A stretch of DNA of 64,000 nt from Bradyrhizobium sp. KBS0727. Its GTDB lineage: Bacteria > Pseudomonadota > Alphaproteobacteria > Rhizobiales > Xanthobacteraceae. A program made the translations under genes and the position numbers. The stretch lies in the NCBI RefSeq assembly GCF_005937885.2, contig NZ_CP042176.1:2041501-2105500 (forward strand), in the 5' to 3' direction. Position 1 is the first letter of the stretch. Every line of letters starts with the position of its first letter. This document shows, one piece after another, positions 25,681 to 35,410 of this stretch. The notes under the pieces are model-generated. The model saw only the letters and a program-made list of their open reading frames with translations. It was not told the DNA's origin and did no database searches.

Positions 25681-26525
25681 GTCTCGCCTCCGGCAGGTCC
25701 GCGGCGCACCAGGCCGCGCGATGGATCGTAGGCGTAGATCGCCCCTAGCATGAAGGCCGCGCTGCAGCCGCCCACCACCGCCAGCGAAATCCAGTTGGTC
25801 TGTCCGTATAGCGCAAAGCGTATCAGTTCGACCGCATGGGTAAACGGGTTGAACAGGCAGACGTAGTAGAGCAGGGGGCTACCTTCCTGAACCCGCCACA
25901 GCGGATAAAGCGCGGAGGAAGCAAAGAACATCGGAAAGATCACGAAGTTCATCACCCCGGCAAAATTCTCCAATTGCTTGATGCCGGACGAGATCAGCAT
26001 GCCGAGCGCGCCGAGCATCAGGCCCGACAGCACCAGCGCCGGCAGCACCGTGAGATAGCCTGTTGGCGGCGGGGCTATGTCCCAGAACCACGCAATCAGC
26101 AGGAAGGCGTAGACCTGGAGCAGCGAGACCGCGACACCGGCGAGCAGCTTGCAGAACAGCAGATAGCCGCGCGGCAGCGGGCTCACCAGCAAGGTGCGCA
26201 TGTTGCCCATCTCGCGGTCATAGACCATCGAAAGCGAGGATTGCATGCCGTTGAACAGCTGGATCATCGCCATCAGTCCGGGCGCGATATAGACCTCGTA
26301 GAGGATGTAGGTCTCGTATGGCGGGATGATGGAGATGCCGAGCACCTGGCGAAAGCCGGCGGCAAAGATGAAAAGCCACACCAGTGGCCGCACCAGCGCC
26401 GAGATGAAGCGTTCGCGCTGGTGCAGGAAGCGCAGCGCTTCGCGCCACACGATGCCGTTCAGGCAGGTGAGATATTCCGCAAACGAGAAGCCACGTTCGA
26501 CAGGGCGGACGGTCGTGGAGCTCAT
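25677..26525 (-). CDS. ABC-2 type transporter permease (PQQ/alcohol-associated)
   Basis: A 282-aa membrane protein with six predicted helices. The ABC-2 pattern includes MVYDREMGNMRTLLVSPLPRGYLLFCKLLAGV after the second helix. Such permeases usually export. It is coupled by ATGA overlaps to the ATPase upstream and to the helical exported protein downstream. The cognate ATPase and binding protein are of the type found next to PQQ-dependent alcohol dehydrogenases. Substrate unknown. Confidence 0.85.
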   Translation of the reverse strand: MSSTTVRPVERGFSFAEYLTCLNGIVWREALRFLHQRERFISALVRPLVWLFIFAAGFRQVLGISIIPPYETYILYEVYIAPGLMAMIQLFNGMQSSLSMVYDREMGNMRTLLVSPLPRGYLLFCKLLAGVAVSLLQVYAFLLIAWFWDIAPPPTGYLTVLPALVLSGLMLGALGMLISSGIKQLENFAGVMNFVIFPMFFASSALYPLWRVQEGSPLLYYVCLFNPFTHAVELIRFALYGQTNWISLAVVGGCSAAFMLGAIYAYDPSRGLVRRGPAGGET

Positions 26526-27340
26526 GGCGCCGGGCTCCCGGTTGACGCCGCGGCGCCGGTGAGGCGCATGAAAGCGGCGTTGACGTTATCGGCGCCGGTT
26601 TCGGCAATGACGCGCGCGACCGGACCTTGCGCAAGGATTCGTCCTTGATGGAGGACCACCAGGTCATCGCCGGCGGCAATCTCGTCGAACAGATGCGTGG
26701 CCCACAGCACGCCGATGCCTTGCTCGGTGACGAGTTGCCGGACGTGGCTGAGGATATCGGCCCGGGCCTTGACGTCGAGCCCGACGGTAGCTTCGTCGAG
26801 CAGCAGCAGGCGGGGCCGGTGCAGCAAGGCGCGGGCGATTTCCAGCCGCCGCATCTGGCCCCCGGAAAGGTCGCGCACCTTGCTGCCGGCGCGATCGGTC
26901 AGCCCGATGCGCGTCAGCACCTCGCCGCTGCGCGCGCGTGCGTCGCGCCGGCCGATGCCGTGCAACGCTGCGTGATAGAGCAGGTTTTGCATCACCGAGA
27001 GGTCGAGATCGAGCGTTCGTGGCTGGAATACGACGCCGAGCAGCCTCAGCGCTTCGCCTGGCGCCAGCCCGATGTCATGGCCGAAAATGCCGATGTGGCC
27101 CGCCTGAATTCCGAGCAACCGCGTCACCAAAGCGAACAGCGTGCTCTTGCCCGCGCCGTTGAGGCCGAGCAGTGCGGTGAAGCTCGCGGGCGCAACGGAA
27201 AAATCGATGTCGATGAGGGCGCGTCGGGATCCATAGCTGTGGTTGAGGCCGCTGATCGACAGCGCTTGTGTCCCGGCCGCGTGAGCGGGAGCTGGGATGT
27301 CCTGCACATTCTGACCAGTGGGTGCAACTGAGGTCGTCAT
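26522..27340 (-). CDS. ABC transporter ATP-binding protein (PQQ-dependent alcohol system)
   Basis: A 272-aa ABC ATPase. Walker A is GLNGAGKST (residues 59-67), the signature LSGGQMRRLEIARAL, Walker B LLLLDEATVGLD and the switch His in WATHLFDE. The family is the ATPase found in PQQ-associated ABC operons. It overlaps the propeller gene and the permease gene by 4 bp at each end, so the three are one translational unit. Confidence 0.88.
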   Translation of the reverse strand: MTTSVAPTGQNVQDIPAPAHAAGTQALSISGLNHSYGSRRALIDIDFSVAPASFTALLGLNGAGKSTLFALVTRLLGIQAGHIGIFGHDIGLAPGEALRLLGVVFQPRTLDLDLSVMQNLLYHAALHGIGRRDARARSGEVLTRIGLTDRAGSKVRDLSGGQMRRLEIARALLHRPRLLLLDEATVGLDVKARADILSHVRQLVTEQGIGVLWATHLFDEIAAGDDLVVLHQGRILAQGPVARVIAETGADNVNAAFMRLTGAAASTGSPAP

Positions 27341-28308
27341 GGCTGCGCCATCGTGATGCCCCAGGGCAGCTCGCCGACCTGAATGGTCTTGATGACCTTT
27401 TGCGCGGCAACGTCGATCACCGAGACGTCGTTCGATACGCCGTTGGTCACCAGCAAATATTTTTCCTCCGGCGTGAACGCCATGTGCCAGACCCGCTGGC
27501 CGACCAGGAGATATTTCTTCACCGCATGGCTGGCGCCGTCAACGACGGCGATGCGGTTGGCCGGGCCGAGCGCGATAAAGGCGGTTTTGCCGTCCTTGGT
27601 CATGCCGATGCCGACAGGCTGGATCGCCTCGCGCCGCAGGCCCGGAATCTCGAAGGTTATCTTCGCGGTCACCGCCTGTTTGGCGGGGTCGATCACCGAC
27701 ACGGTGCCGCCGATCTCCGACGACACCCACAGCTCGGAACCGTCACGCTTGAATTCGGCAAAGCGCGGCCGCGAATCGACCAGTACATTGGCGACGACCT
27801 GGCGCGTCGCGGTGTCGATGAAATGCGCCATGTTGGTGGTTTCCGACGTGTTGATCAGGGTTTTGCCGTCCGGGCTGATCGCCATCCCCTCGGGCTCGAC
27901 GCCGACCTGGATGTCGCCGAGGCGCACGCGCTTCTCGAGATCGATGATCGTCACCGTATTGTCATTCTCGTTGGCGACATAGAGGGTTTTGCCGGTGGCA
28001 TCCTGGGTGAACAGTTCGGGGTCGGGGCCGGAGGGCAAGGAGTCCACCACTTGCTGGGTCCTGGTGTCGATGACCTCGATCTTGTCGTCGTCGCCGACCG
28101 CGACCAGCACGAACTTGCCGTCCCGCGTGAACTCGATGCCGCGCGGCCGCTGGCCGACCTTGATGGTCTTGGTCACGGTCCAGCTATCGGTGTCGATGAC
28201 CGAGACGGTATTGCTCTTCTCGTTCGACACATAGGCCATGAAGGCATGCGCGGGCGAGGCGGCCGCGAGCGCCGCCACCATTGCCGGGAGCAGACAACCA
28301 CGCCACAT
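27337..28308 (-). CDS. PQQ-dependent catabolism-associated YVTN beta-propeller protein
   Basis: A 323-aa exported protein with signal peptide 1-23 (ending SPAHA). Repeated blades of about 42 residues follow, for example YVSNEKSNTVSVIDTDSW, YVANENDNTVTIIDLEK and LVTNGVSNDVSVIDVAAQ. This is the YVTN/NHL-like propeller found in PQQ ABC operons. The ATG at 28308 has GAGGTT upstream; the longer frame to 28683 overlaps the binding protein gene and is not used. Confidence 0.87.
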   Translation of the reverse strand: MWRGCLLPAMVAALAAASPAHAFMAYVSNEKSNTVSVIDTDSWTVTKTIKVGQRPRGIEFTRDGKFVLVAVGDDDKIEVIDTRTQQVVDSLPSGPDPELFTQDATGKTLYVANENDNTVTIIDLEKRVRLGDIQVGVEPEGMAISPDGKTLINTSETTNMAHFIDTATRQVVANVLVDSRPRFAEFKRDGSELWVSSEIGGTVSVIDPAKQAVTAKITFEIPGLRREAIQPVGIGMTKDGKTAFIALGPANRIAVVDGASHAVKKYLLVGQRVWHMAFTPEEKYLLVTNGVSNDVSVIDVAAQKVIKTIQVGELPWGITMAQP

Positions 28309-28325
28309 GCGGAACCTCTCTGTTG

Positions 28326-29507
28326 TCAGTGCAGCTTGCATTTGGTTTCCGGGCGATCGACGCCGAGCGTATCCAGTTCCGAGACCTGATGCAGAAAACC
28401 TTCCTGCGGCGAAACCGAGACCACCATGCGACCATCGACCAGCAGGATCGGCTGGCGAAGCTGCAAATTCCAGTCGCGCAGCGTCAGCCGCTGTCCCTTG
28501 AAGGCCGCGACCGAAAAATCCGGTCCCTTCAGGAAGTCGAATACCGTTTTGGCGTCGCCGGAGTTGGTGCGCGACGTCGCCTCGCCGAGCATGCGCACCG
28601 CCGTCCACGCCTGCATGTCCAGCGCGGTCATATGTCGTGAATTCAGTTTCATGAACCGGTTTTGCATCTGCACCGCGCCCCATTGATCCTGCGCGGCATC
28701 CCAGCTGGCCGGCACCAGGCCCGCCGAGCCCGCGACCGGTCGCGGGTCCCAGGTGCGATAGGGCAGATAGGATGCGAACACTTCGCTTTCATCGGCGGCG
28801 ACGAGAACGTCGTAGGCCGGCGCAGCTTGCGTGAACACCGGCATCTGACGCTGGATCAGGGTCACGCCGCTGTCGGTGCGGCGGGCGCCGCCAGTGTCCT
28901 CGAATATCCGCTCCTGGACGATCTTGGCGCCAAAGCGCGAGGCGGCGCGTCGCAGCGCGTCGGCATAGAGCTTGTCCTGGTCGTGTGAGCCCGCCACCAG
29001 CAACCAGCGCTTCCACTGCTTCCACACCAGATACTGGGCCAGTGCGTCCGCGAGCATCGAGCGCGTCGGCGCGACATGGACGATGTTGGCGCGGCAATCC
29101 GTTTCGCGCAGGCGATCGTCGATCGATCCGGCGTTCAAGAGCACGGTTCCGCGCTCGCGCACCGCATCGGCGGCTTTCAGCAGTTGGTCGGCGGGCAGGT
29201 CGGCAATGATGAAGCCGTTGCGGCCGGCAAGTGCCGTCGCTGCCTTGGCGGCGTCGTCGCCGTCCTTCAACCGAACCTCTTCCAGTGTAAAATGCTGATT
29301 GAGGAATTTGCCGGTGGTGTTGTTGTCCTCGATGGCGAGCCGCGCTCCCGCCACGCCGTCATTCTCGGCCAGCTGTTCGACCAGCGAGAGTTTTGCCTTG
29401 ACGCCGGCGTGGCCGAGATAGCCGATGCCGATCTCGATGGGCTCAGCCCCGAGCACAGGAGTAGCCACGACGCAGAAGCCGATCGCAGCGACCAACCATC
29501 GGATCAT
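28326..29507 (-). CDS. ABC transporter periplasmic binding protein (PQQ-dependent alcohol system)
   Basis: A 393-aa exported protein (signal about 1-20, VLGAE) of the branched-chain-type binding fold. Its start, IEIGIGYLGHAGVKAKLSLVEQLAENDGVAGARLAIEDNNTTGKF, fits the family found with PQQ-linked ABC operons. GGGAGG gives a strong SD for the ATG at 29507. It heads the minus operon SBP-propeller-ATPase-permease-helical protein (29507-25054). Combining an importer-type binding protein with an exporter-type permease is unusual. Confidence 0.82.
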   Translation of the reverse strand: MIRWLVAAIGFCVVATPVLGAEPIEIGIGYLGHAGVKAKLSLVEQLAENDGVAGARLAIEDNNTTGKFLNQHFTLEEVRLKDGDDAAKAATALAGRNGFIIADLPADQLLKAADAVRERGTVLLNAGSIDDRLRETDCRANIVHVAPTRSMLADALAQYLVWKQWKRWLLVAGSHDQDKLYADALRRAASRFGAKIVQERIFEDTGGARRTDSGVTLIQRQMPVFTQAAPAYDVLVAADESEVFASYLPYRTWDPRPVAGSAGLVPASWDAAQDQWGAVQMQNRFMKLNSRHMTALDMQAWTAVRMLGEATSRTNSGDAKTVFDFLKGPDFSVAAFKGQRLTLRDWNLQLRQPILLVDGRMVVSVSPQEGFLHQVSELDTLGVDRPETKCKLH

Positions 29508-29613
29508 GGTTCCTCCCGATACACCTCGTCGATTGACGGAGAGGCGCTTGACGGGAAACATGACCGAATTCTCGCAGCTTGCAACCCCACCTTGGTCGCC
29601 ATGCGTCGTGAGT

Positions 29614-29633
29614 TCGAAAGATCACGCTTTCGA
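29614..29633. promoter_or_regulatory. Inverted repeat upstream of the PQQ-associated ABC operon
   Basis: TCGAAAG (29614-29620) and CTTTCGA (29627-29633) form a perfect 7-bp dyad with a 6-bp centre. It lies 107 bp upstream of the binding protein start and 67 bp after the fghA stop, and could be an operator or a short terminator stem. Confidence 0.35.
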
Positions 29634-29699
29634 GAGCGCTGTCATCGTCGCGGAATTGAAGCGCGGTCGGTGCGCGCGCCGCGATCGCTTCAACCGAAT

Positions 29700-30539
29700 T
29701 CAAGCCTTCAGGCGCGTGGCGTGCCAGCGCAGGTGATCGCCCATGAAGGTGGAGATGAAGTAGTAGCTGTGATCGTAACCGGCCTGGCGGCGCAAGGAGA
29801 GGGGGATGCTGGCTTTGTCGCAGGCGGCCTGCAGCAATTCGGGGCGAAGCTGTTCGGCGAGAAACGGATCGGCGTCGCCGTAATCCACCAGCAGATCCCC
29901 GAATCTGGCGCCGTCCTCGATCAGCGCCACCGCATCGTGCTGCCGCCATGCCTGCTTGTCGTTGCCGAGATAACCGCCCAGCGCTTTGATCCCCCAGGGT
30001 ACACGCGACGGTGCCACGATCGGCGCAAAGGCGCTGGCGGCGCGGTAGTGGTCGGGATGGCGCAAGGCGGCGGTGAGCGCGCCGTGACCGCCCATGGAAT
30101 GGCCGAGGATGGATTGCCGTTGGGTATCGACCGGGAAGTGCGCGGCAACCAGTTCCGGCAACTCCGCCGTGACGTAACTCCACATGCGATAATGGCGGTC
30201 AAAAGGCGCCTGCGTTGCATCGACATAGAAGCCGGCGCCGAGCCCGAAATCGTAGGCTTTGGCCGGATCGCCGGGCACGCCTTCACCGCGCGGGCTGGTG
30301 TCGGGCGCAACGAAGATCAAACCGAGATCTGCGCAGGCGCCGCGGAATTCGCCTTTTTCGGTGACGTTGGCGTGGGTGCAGGTCAGTCCCGACAGATACC
30401 AGACCACCGGAAGCTTCGCGCCGTCGGGGTGCGGCGGCACGTAAACCGAAAAAACCATGTCGGTCCCGGTCTCGCGACTGGCATGCTTGTAGACGCCTTG
30501 CGTGCCGCCATACGATCGGTTGAGCGAAACGGTCTGCAT
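29700..30539 (-). CDS. fghA: S-formylglutathione hydrolase
   Basis: A 279-aa esterase D-family enzyme that hydrolyses S-formylglutathione to formate and glutathione, the last step of the glutathione formaldehyde pathway. The nucleophile elbow is LGHSMGGHGAL (Ser148 from this start). WYLSGLTCTHAN is the oxyanion/cysteine region, and the catalytic Asp and His lie in DPFLAEQ and YDHSYYFI. It uses the product of the formaldehyde dehydrogenase at 39284-40393. The ATG at 30539 has AAGG upstream; a GTG at 30545 is in frame. Confidence 0.93.
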   Translation of the reverse strand: MQTVSLNRSYGGTQGVYKHASRETGTDMVFSVYVPPHPDGAKLPVVWYLSGLTCTHANVTEKGEFRGACADLGLIFVAPDTSPRGEGVPGDPAKAYDFGLGAGFYVDATQAPFDRHYRMWSYVTAELPELVAAHFPVDTQRQSILGHSMGGHGALTAALRHPDHYRAASAFAPIVAPSRVPWGIKALGGYLGNDKQAWRQHDAVALIEDGARFGDLLVDYGDADPFLAEQLRPELLQAACDKASIPLSLRRQAGYDHSYYFISTFMGDHLRWHATRLKA

Positions 30540-30593
30540 GGTCACGCCTTTGAGTTCAAGCCCTTGGGGTCCACGCTTTCGACGTCATGCGCT

Positions 30594-31214
30594 TCAGGCG
30601 ACGCCGCTCTCGATCGCGAACCGGACCAGCTCGACCGAGGTCCGAACACCAAGCTTCTGGCGCATGATCGAGGATGTATTAGCGACCGTCTTGTAGGAGG
30701 AGTGAACGAGCCAGGCGACCTCGGAGAGACTTTTGCCGGCGCTGAGCAGGCGCAATATCTCCATTTCGCGCGTAGTCAGTTTCGAAAGCGGGCTTTGGGC
30801 AAAACCCGGACCGGCGAACGCAATGCTCCGTGCCATCGCGGGCGGCAGATATTCTCCGCCCTTTCCGACTTCATGGATGGCCTCGACGAGGTCGTGGGGA
30901 TCGCCGGTCTTCGAAACGTAGCCCTTGGCGCCGATCTCGATCGCGCGGGCGGCGAATACCGGATCGTCGTTCATGCTGAACATGATGATGCGTGCGGAGG
31001 CATCGCGGACCAGAATGCGCCGCGCCAGCTCGAAGCCCGACACGGTCGGCAGGTTGATGTCGATCACGCAGATGTCGGGACGCTCCGTGTCGAAGACCCG
31101 CTCGCCGCTCTCGGCGTCGCAGGCTTCCAGCAACACGACGGCGGGTTCGTCGGCGAGAACGGCACGGCAGCCCGATGCGACGATCGGATGGTCATCTACG
31201 ATCAGAATGCGCAT
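30594..31214 (-). CDS. NarL/FixJ-type response regulator
   Basis: A 206-aa regulator. The receiver domain starts MRILIVDDHPIVASG, with phospho-acceptor Asp52 in VIDINLPT and Lys in GYVSKTG. The C-terminal LuxR HTH is LTTREMEILRLLSAGKSLSEVAWLV. The start at 31214 is the first residue of a normal receiver domain and has GGAGAG upstream; the frame back to 31328 would nearly abut the divergent kinase. With the kinase it likely controls the XoxF island. Confidence 0.87.
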   Translation of the reverse strand: MRILIVDDHPIVASGCRAVLADEPAVVLLEACDAESGERVFDTERPDICVIDINLPTVSGFELARRILVRDASARIIMFSMNDDPVFAARAIEIGAKGYVSKTGDPHDLVEAIHEVGKGGEYLPPAMARSIAFAGPGFAQSPLSKLTTREMEILRLLSAGKSLSEVAWLVHSSYKTVANTSSIMRQKLGVRTSVELVRFAIESGVA

Positions 31215-31355
31215 GGCATTGCTCTCCGATGCATCCCGTTGCTGCACCGCATCAGTTGCACGAGCGCCGGTGTCAGGCTTGCCTTCAACCGATTGTGCAA
31301 CCCAAGCGATGTTGCTGTACGCTTCCATTAGATGGCCGCCTCATCGTCTGTCAAC

Positions 31356-31374
31356 GTTCCTCTTGGTGAGGAAC
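31356..31374. promoter_or_regulatory. Inverted repeat between the two-component genes
   Basis: GTTCCTC (31356-31362) and GAGGAAC (31368-31374) form a perfect 7-bp dyad around TTGGT. It lies in the space between the divergent response regulator and kinase starts, a fitting place for autoregulation. Confidence 0.4.
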
Positions 31375-31403
31375 CGGATGCAACGCGGCCGCGGACAAAC
31401 GTC

Positions 31404-32774
31404 ATGTGGCAGAAATTATCCCTGCGTGCCCGGATCAATTTGCTTCTTGCATTCGTCCTTGCGCTCGGTCTGGCCATCAACATTGCGCGGCTGGTGGTCG
31501 AGGCGACGCCCCGTGTGCAGGCCGAAGATCAAAGCGTGATCCGGCTGGCGCGCGAGTTTGTCGAAACGATCGTCGCCGGCCTGAATGAAGCGCCGGACCC
31601 TGAGGCGCGGCTGAACCAGATCGTGCGCGACCTGAGCCGGCTCCGTCATGTCAGCATTGCGCGGCAGGATGATGCGGCCGGGATCTCCGGGCCATCCGCC
31701 CGTTCCGATGACGATGCCGTTGCCCGCTCGCCGCCGGCGTGGTTCGTTGCCCTGGTTCACCCGGAGAAAACCTCCGTGAGCGTGCCGATCACGATCCGAG
31801 GCAAGCCGCAAGCGCTTGTAATCACCTCGCATCCCGATGACGAGATGGCCGAGATCTGGGATGGCATCGTGACCCAGCTTGAGGTCGGTTCCGCCATCGC
31901 CGCGGCGCTCTTTCTGATCACGATGGCGGTCGTCGGCCGTGCGTTGGCACCACTCAAGGCGCTTTTGCAAGCCATGACGGATATCGAAGCCGGGCGTTAC
32001 GGCACCCGCGTGACGCCAGGAGGCGCACCCGAGTTGGCGGCGATCTGTACCAGGTTGAACCACCTTGCGGCAACTCTAGGCGATGCCGTCGAGGAAAAGC
32101 GGCGTCTCGCCGAGCGGACGGTCTCGCTCCAGGATGTCGAGCGCAAGGAGATTGCCCGCGAACTGCATGATGAGTTCGGGCCCTATCTTTTTGCGTTACG
32201 CGCGCATGCCGGCGCGCTGATGCGGCTATCAGAAGTCGGCGTGCCGGATGCGAACGCGCTACGAAAGCACGGCGCTGCGATCCTGGAGCAGGTCAATGCG
32301 CTTCAGCAGTTCAACCGCCGGATTTTGGAGCGGCTTCGGCCCGTGGGACTCGCGGAGCTGGGGCTTCGCGAGGCGCTTGGCGCCTTGCTGCGTCTTTGGG
32401 GTGAATCGCATCCCGACATGGACATCGAAACGACGATCTCGCCCGCGCTCGGCGAGACCGGAGAAACCGCGGAGTTGACCATCTACCGCGTCATTCAGGA
32501 AGCCTTGACCAACGTCTTCCGCCATGCCGGGGCGACCTCCGTCAATGTCAGCGTCGAGCCGGCCGAACAGCCGACGGGGTTGCGTGCAGATTGCGGCTTC
32601 GCGCGCGTGCGCATCTGCGACAACGGCAGCGGAATGAAGCCGGATCACAAGCTCGGCTTCGGCCTGACCGGGATGCGCGAGCGGATATTGGCGCTGGGGG
32701 GCACACTCACGATAGCGTCCGACGCGGGCGGCGTGACGGTGGAAGCGCTTGTTCCCAACGGTTCGCGCGCGTGA
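31404..32774 (+). CDS. Sensor histidine kinase (HisKA_3, NarX/UhpB type)
   Basis: A 456-aa membrane kinase. Two transmembrane helices (about residues 10-30 and 155-180) enclose a periplasmic sensor segment. A HAMP region follows, then the HisKA_3 dimerisation box EIARELHDEFGPYLFALRAH with phospho-His255. The ATPase has the N box EALTNVFRHAG and G boxes CDNGSGMK and GFGLTGMRERI. Two-component systems of this kind control PQQ-alcohol and methanol dehydrogenases in other bacteria. The frame opens at 31332; I prefer ATG 31404 because it leaves promoter space. Confidence 0.85.
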   Translation: MWQKLSLRARINLLLAFVLALGLAINIARLVVEATPRVQAEDQSVIRLAREFVETIVAGLNEAPDPEARLNQIVRDLSRLRHVSIARQDDAAGISGPSARSDDDAVARSPPAWFVALVHPEKTSVSVPITIRGKPQALVITSHPDDEMAEIWDGIVTQLEVGSAIAAALFLITMAVVGRALAPLKALLQAMTDIEAGRYGTRVTPGGAPELAAICTRLNHLAATLGDAVEEKRRLAERTVSLQDVERKEIARELHDEFGPYLFALRAHAGALMRLSEVGVPDANALRKHGAAILEQVNALQQFNRRILERLRPVGLAELGLREALGALLRLWGESHPDMDIETTISPALGETGETAELTIYRVIQEALTNVFRHAGATSVNVSVEPAEQPTGLRADCGFARVRICDNGSGMKPDHKLGFGLTGMRERILALGGTLTIASDAGGVTVEALVPNGSRA

Positions 32775-32947
32775 AACCGTCCTGCCAATCCCGCTTGCGC
32801 GGCAACGCTTCGGGAATTTTTCCCGCGACGCGTCGGGAAAGATGGTCGGCTCGAATCCGGACCTTTTGCAGGTAGCGCAATCCCGGCATCGCATTAGGAT
32901 CATCGACAACCCGACCGGCGGTCACAACGGCCTGCGCGGGCGTGGGG

Positions 32948-35386
32948 ATGACGCGGATGGGCACTCGGCCCCTTGTGATTGCTTCGATGTCGATATGCCT
33001 GCTTCCCGGCACCGAGCAGGCTTTTGCGCAAAGTGCGCCCGGCGAAGCTCAGACGTTGCCGCCGATCGTGGTGTCGGCACCGGCATCGAGCGCCAAACGG
33101 GGCCCCAGCCAGCAAGCCGCGCGCACGGCGCGGAAGCCCTCCCGCGTCGTCTATGTGTACTCGACCACGCCGGCCGCGGGCTCGGGCTCCAGCATTGACG
33201 TCGACAAGATTGCCGCAAGCGTCAATTTCGTCGACGCGACGCGCATTGCCCGCACCGGATCGCTGAATATCACCGACGCGCTGTTGCAACAGGTGCCGGG
33301 CGTCAGCATCAGCGAGGTGGCCGGCAATCCGTTTCAGCCCAACGTGGAATTCCGCGGCTTCGTTGCGTCACCGGTGGCCGGGACGCCGCAGGGGCTGGCG
33401 GTCTACCAGAACGGGGTGCGCGTCAACGAGGCGTTCGGCGACACCGTCAACTGGGACTTGATTCCGACTTCTGCGATCAGGTCGGTCAGCGTTGTGACCA
33501 ATAATCCGGCCTTCGGGCTCAATGCCCTTGGCGGGGCGGTCAACGTGCAGATGAAGGACGGCTTCAACTATCATGGCGCCGAGGTCGACACGATGGGCGG
33601 CTCGTTCGGCCGGATCCAGAGTTCGGCGCAATGGGGCAAGCAGATAGACGACAATTTTGCCGTCTATGGCGCCCTCGAAGGATTGCACGATAACGGATTT
33701 CGAAATTTTTCGGGCTCTGACGTGCGCCGCTTCTACGGCGATGTCGGCTACAGGAACGAAAACAGCGAGTTTCATCTCAATTTGGGCGTCGCCGACAACA
33801 AGTTCGGCGCGGCCACCACCACGCCGGTTGAATTGCTGCAGCAATATTGGGGCGCCACCTACACCACGCCGCAGACCACCAATAACCGCGTCGGCTATGT
33901 CAATTTAACGGGAAAGGTCGAGGCCACGCCGACCTGGACCATCGAAGGCTCGGCCCATGTGCGGCAGTTCGACCAGAAGGCGGTCGATGGCAATCCGACC
34001 GGTACCCAGCCATGCGCGACTGACGCGACCCTGCTTTGCTTCGGCAATGACACGACGCCAGCGAACGGCCTGAACGGGGCTCAACTTGCCAATCCCTTCG
34101 ATCCCACAGCCGTACTTGGCGAAATCGACCGAACGACGACCCGATCGACGACCGGCGGGTTCTCGCTGCAGGCCACCAACAACGATCAGCTGTTCGGGCA
34201 CGACAATCATTTTGTGGTCGGAACCAGCTTCGACTACAGCGTGACCCGCTTTTCGGCCAGCGCCGAGATCGGCACGGTGGGCACTAACTACGTCGTCAGC
34301 GGCAGCGGAATCTTTCTCGGGCAGTCCGGCGATCCGGTGTCGATCGGCCCCGTCGCGCTGCGTACCACCAACCAGTACAGCGGGCTTTACGCGCTCGATA
34401 CGTTCGACGTCACCAAAGCCTTCTCGGTCACGGCCGGCGGGCGGTTCAATAACGCGCAAATCGCGCTTGAAGATCAGATCGGCACTGCGTTGAACGGCAA
34501 GGAGACCTTCAACCGGTTCAATCCGATCATCGGCGCCACCTACAAGGTCACGCCTGACGTGACGGCCTATGCCGGTTATTCCGAGGCCAATCGCGCGCCG
34601 ACGCCGCTGGAACTGGGCTGTGCCGATCCGGCCCACCCCTGCATCATCGCGGCGTTTCTGGTCTCCGATCCGCCGTTGAAGCAGGTGGTATCCCGCACGG
34701 TGGAGGCCGGCCTGCGGGGTTCGCATCAGCTCAACATCGGAACGCTTGGGTGGAAGCTCGGCGCCTTCCGCGCCACCAACACCGACGACATCCTGGCGAT
34801 CCCGAGCCCAGCGCTGCAGGGATTCGGTTATTTCCAGAACGTCGGTTCGACCCGCCGCCAGGGCATCGAGGCCCAGGTCAATCTGCAATCGAAGGCGTTG
34901 CAGCTCTATGCCAGCTACGCCCTCGTGGACGCGCGCTTCCTCGATGCACTTGAGGTCGGCTCCAACAGCCCGTTTGCCGACGCCAACGGCAACGTCCAGA
35001 TTCTGCCCGGCAACCGGATTCCGGCGATCCCGCGCAACCGCATCAAGGCCGGTTTCGACTATTCGATCACCGAGGCCCTCAAGGTCGGCGGCGACGCGCT
35101 GTTCGTCAGCGATCAGTATTTCGTCGGCGACGAGTCCAATCAGGCGCAGCGGCTGCCGTCCTACACGGTTTTCAATGCCCATGCCTCGTATCAGATCGAC
35201 AAGACGTTCCAGATTTACGGGCGCGTCGACAATATTTTCGACAACCGATATGCGACCTACGGCACCTTCTTCGATACCGGAGCGGTTCCCAACTTTACCA
35301 ACGGTGGCGCGCCGTTCGCGGATCCGCGTTCAGTGAGTCCGGCGCGGCCGCGCGCCTTCTATGCAGGGTTAAAGGCGACGTTCTAG
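32948..35386 (+). CDS. TonB-dependent outer-membrane receptor
   Basis: An 812-aa receptor with a signal peptide (to AFAQS), a possible TonB box (PPIVVSA), a plug domain (LLQQVPGVSISEVAGNPFQPNVEFRGF to LGGAVNVQMKDG) and a 22-strand barrel ending YAGLKATF. In several methylotrophs a TonB receptor near xox genes takes up lanthanides as a metallophore complex (LutH), so this is a reasonable but unproven guess. Several starts are in frame (GTG 32942, ATG 32948, ATG 32957). Confidence 0.88.
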   Translation: MTRMGTRPLVIASMSICLLPGTEQAFAQSAPGEAQTLPPIVVSAPASSAKRGPSQQAARTARKPSRVVYVYSTTPAAGSGSSIDVDKIAASVNFVDATRIARTGSLNITDALLQQVPGVSISEVAGNPFQPNVEFRGFVASPVAGTPQGLAVYQNGVRVNEAFGDTVNWDLIPTSAIRSVSVVTNNPAFGLNALGGAVNVQMKDGFNYHGAEVDTMGGSFGRIQSSAQWGKQIDDNFAVYGALEGLHDNGFRNFSGSDVRRFYGDVGYRNENSEFHLNLGVADNKFGAATTTPVELLQQYWGATYTTPQTTNNRVGYVNLTGKVEATPTWTIEGSAHVRQFDQKAVDGNPTGTQPCATDATLLCFGNDTTPANGLNGAQLANPFDPTAVLGEIDRTTTRSTTGGFSLQATNNDQLFGHDNHFVVGTSFDYSVTRFSASAEIGTVGTNYVVSGSGIFLGQSGDPVSIGPVALRTTNQYSGLYALDTFDVTKAFSVTAGGRFNNAQIALEDQIGTALNGKETFNRFNPIIGATYKVTPDVTAYAGYSEANRAPTPLELGCADPAHPCIIAAFLVSDPPLKQVVSRTVEAGLRGSHQLNIGTLGWKLGAFRATNTDDILAIPSPALQGFGYFQNVGSTRRQGIEAQVNLQSKALQLYASYALVDARFLDALEVGSNSPFADANGNVQILPGNRIPAIPRNRIKAGFDYSITEALKVGGDALFVSDQYFVGDESNQAQRLPSYTVFNAHASYQIDKTFQIYGRVDNIFDNRYATYGTFFDTGAVPNFTNGGAPFADPRSVSPARPRAFYAGLKATF

Positions 35387-35410
35387 CGCCGCTGCAAGCC
35401 GGAATTCGAC

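Noticed and set aside
33905..35182. Long minus-strand frame opposite the TonB receptor
   Set aside because: It mirrors the receptor codons, has no family resemblance and lacks a start with SD. It is typical antisense openness in GC-rich DNA; similar cases are 4424-5686, 39182-40786, 49099-50466 and 58245-60428.
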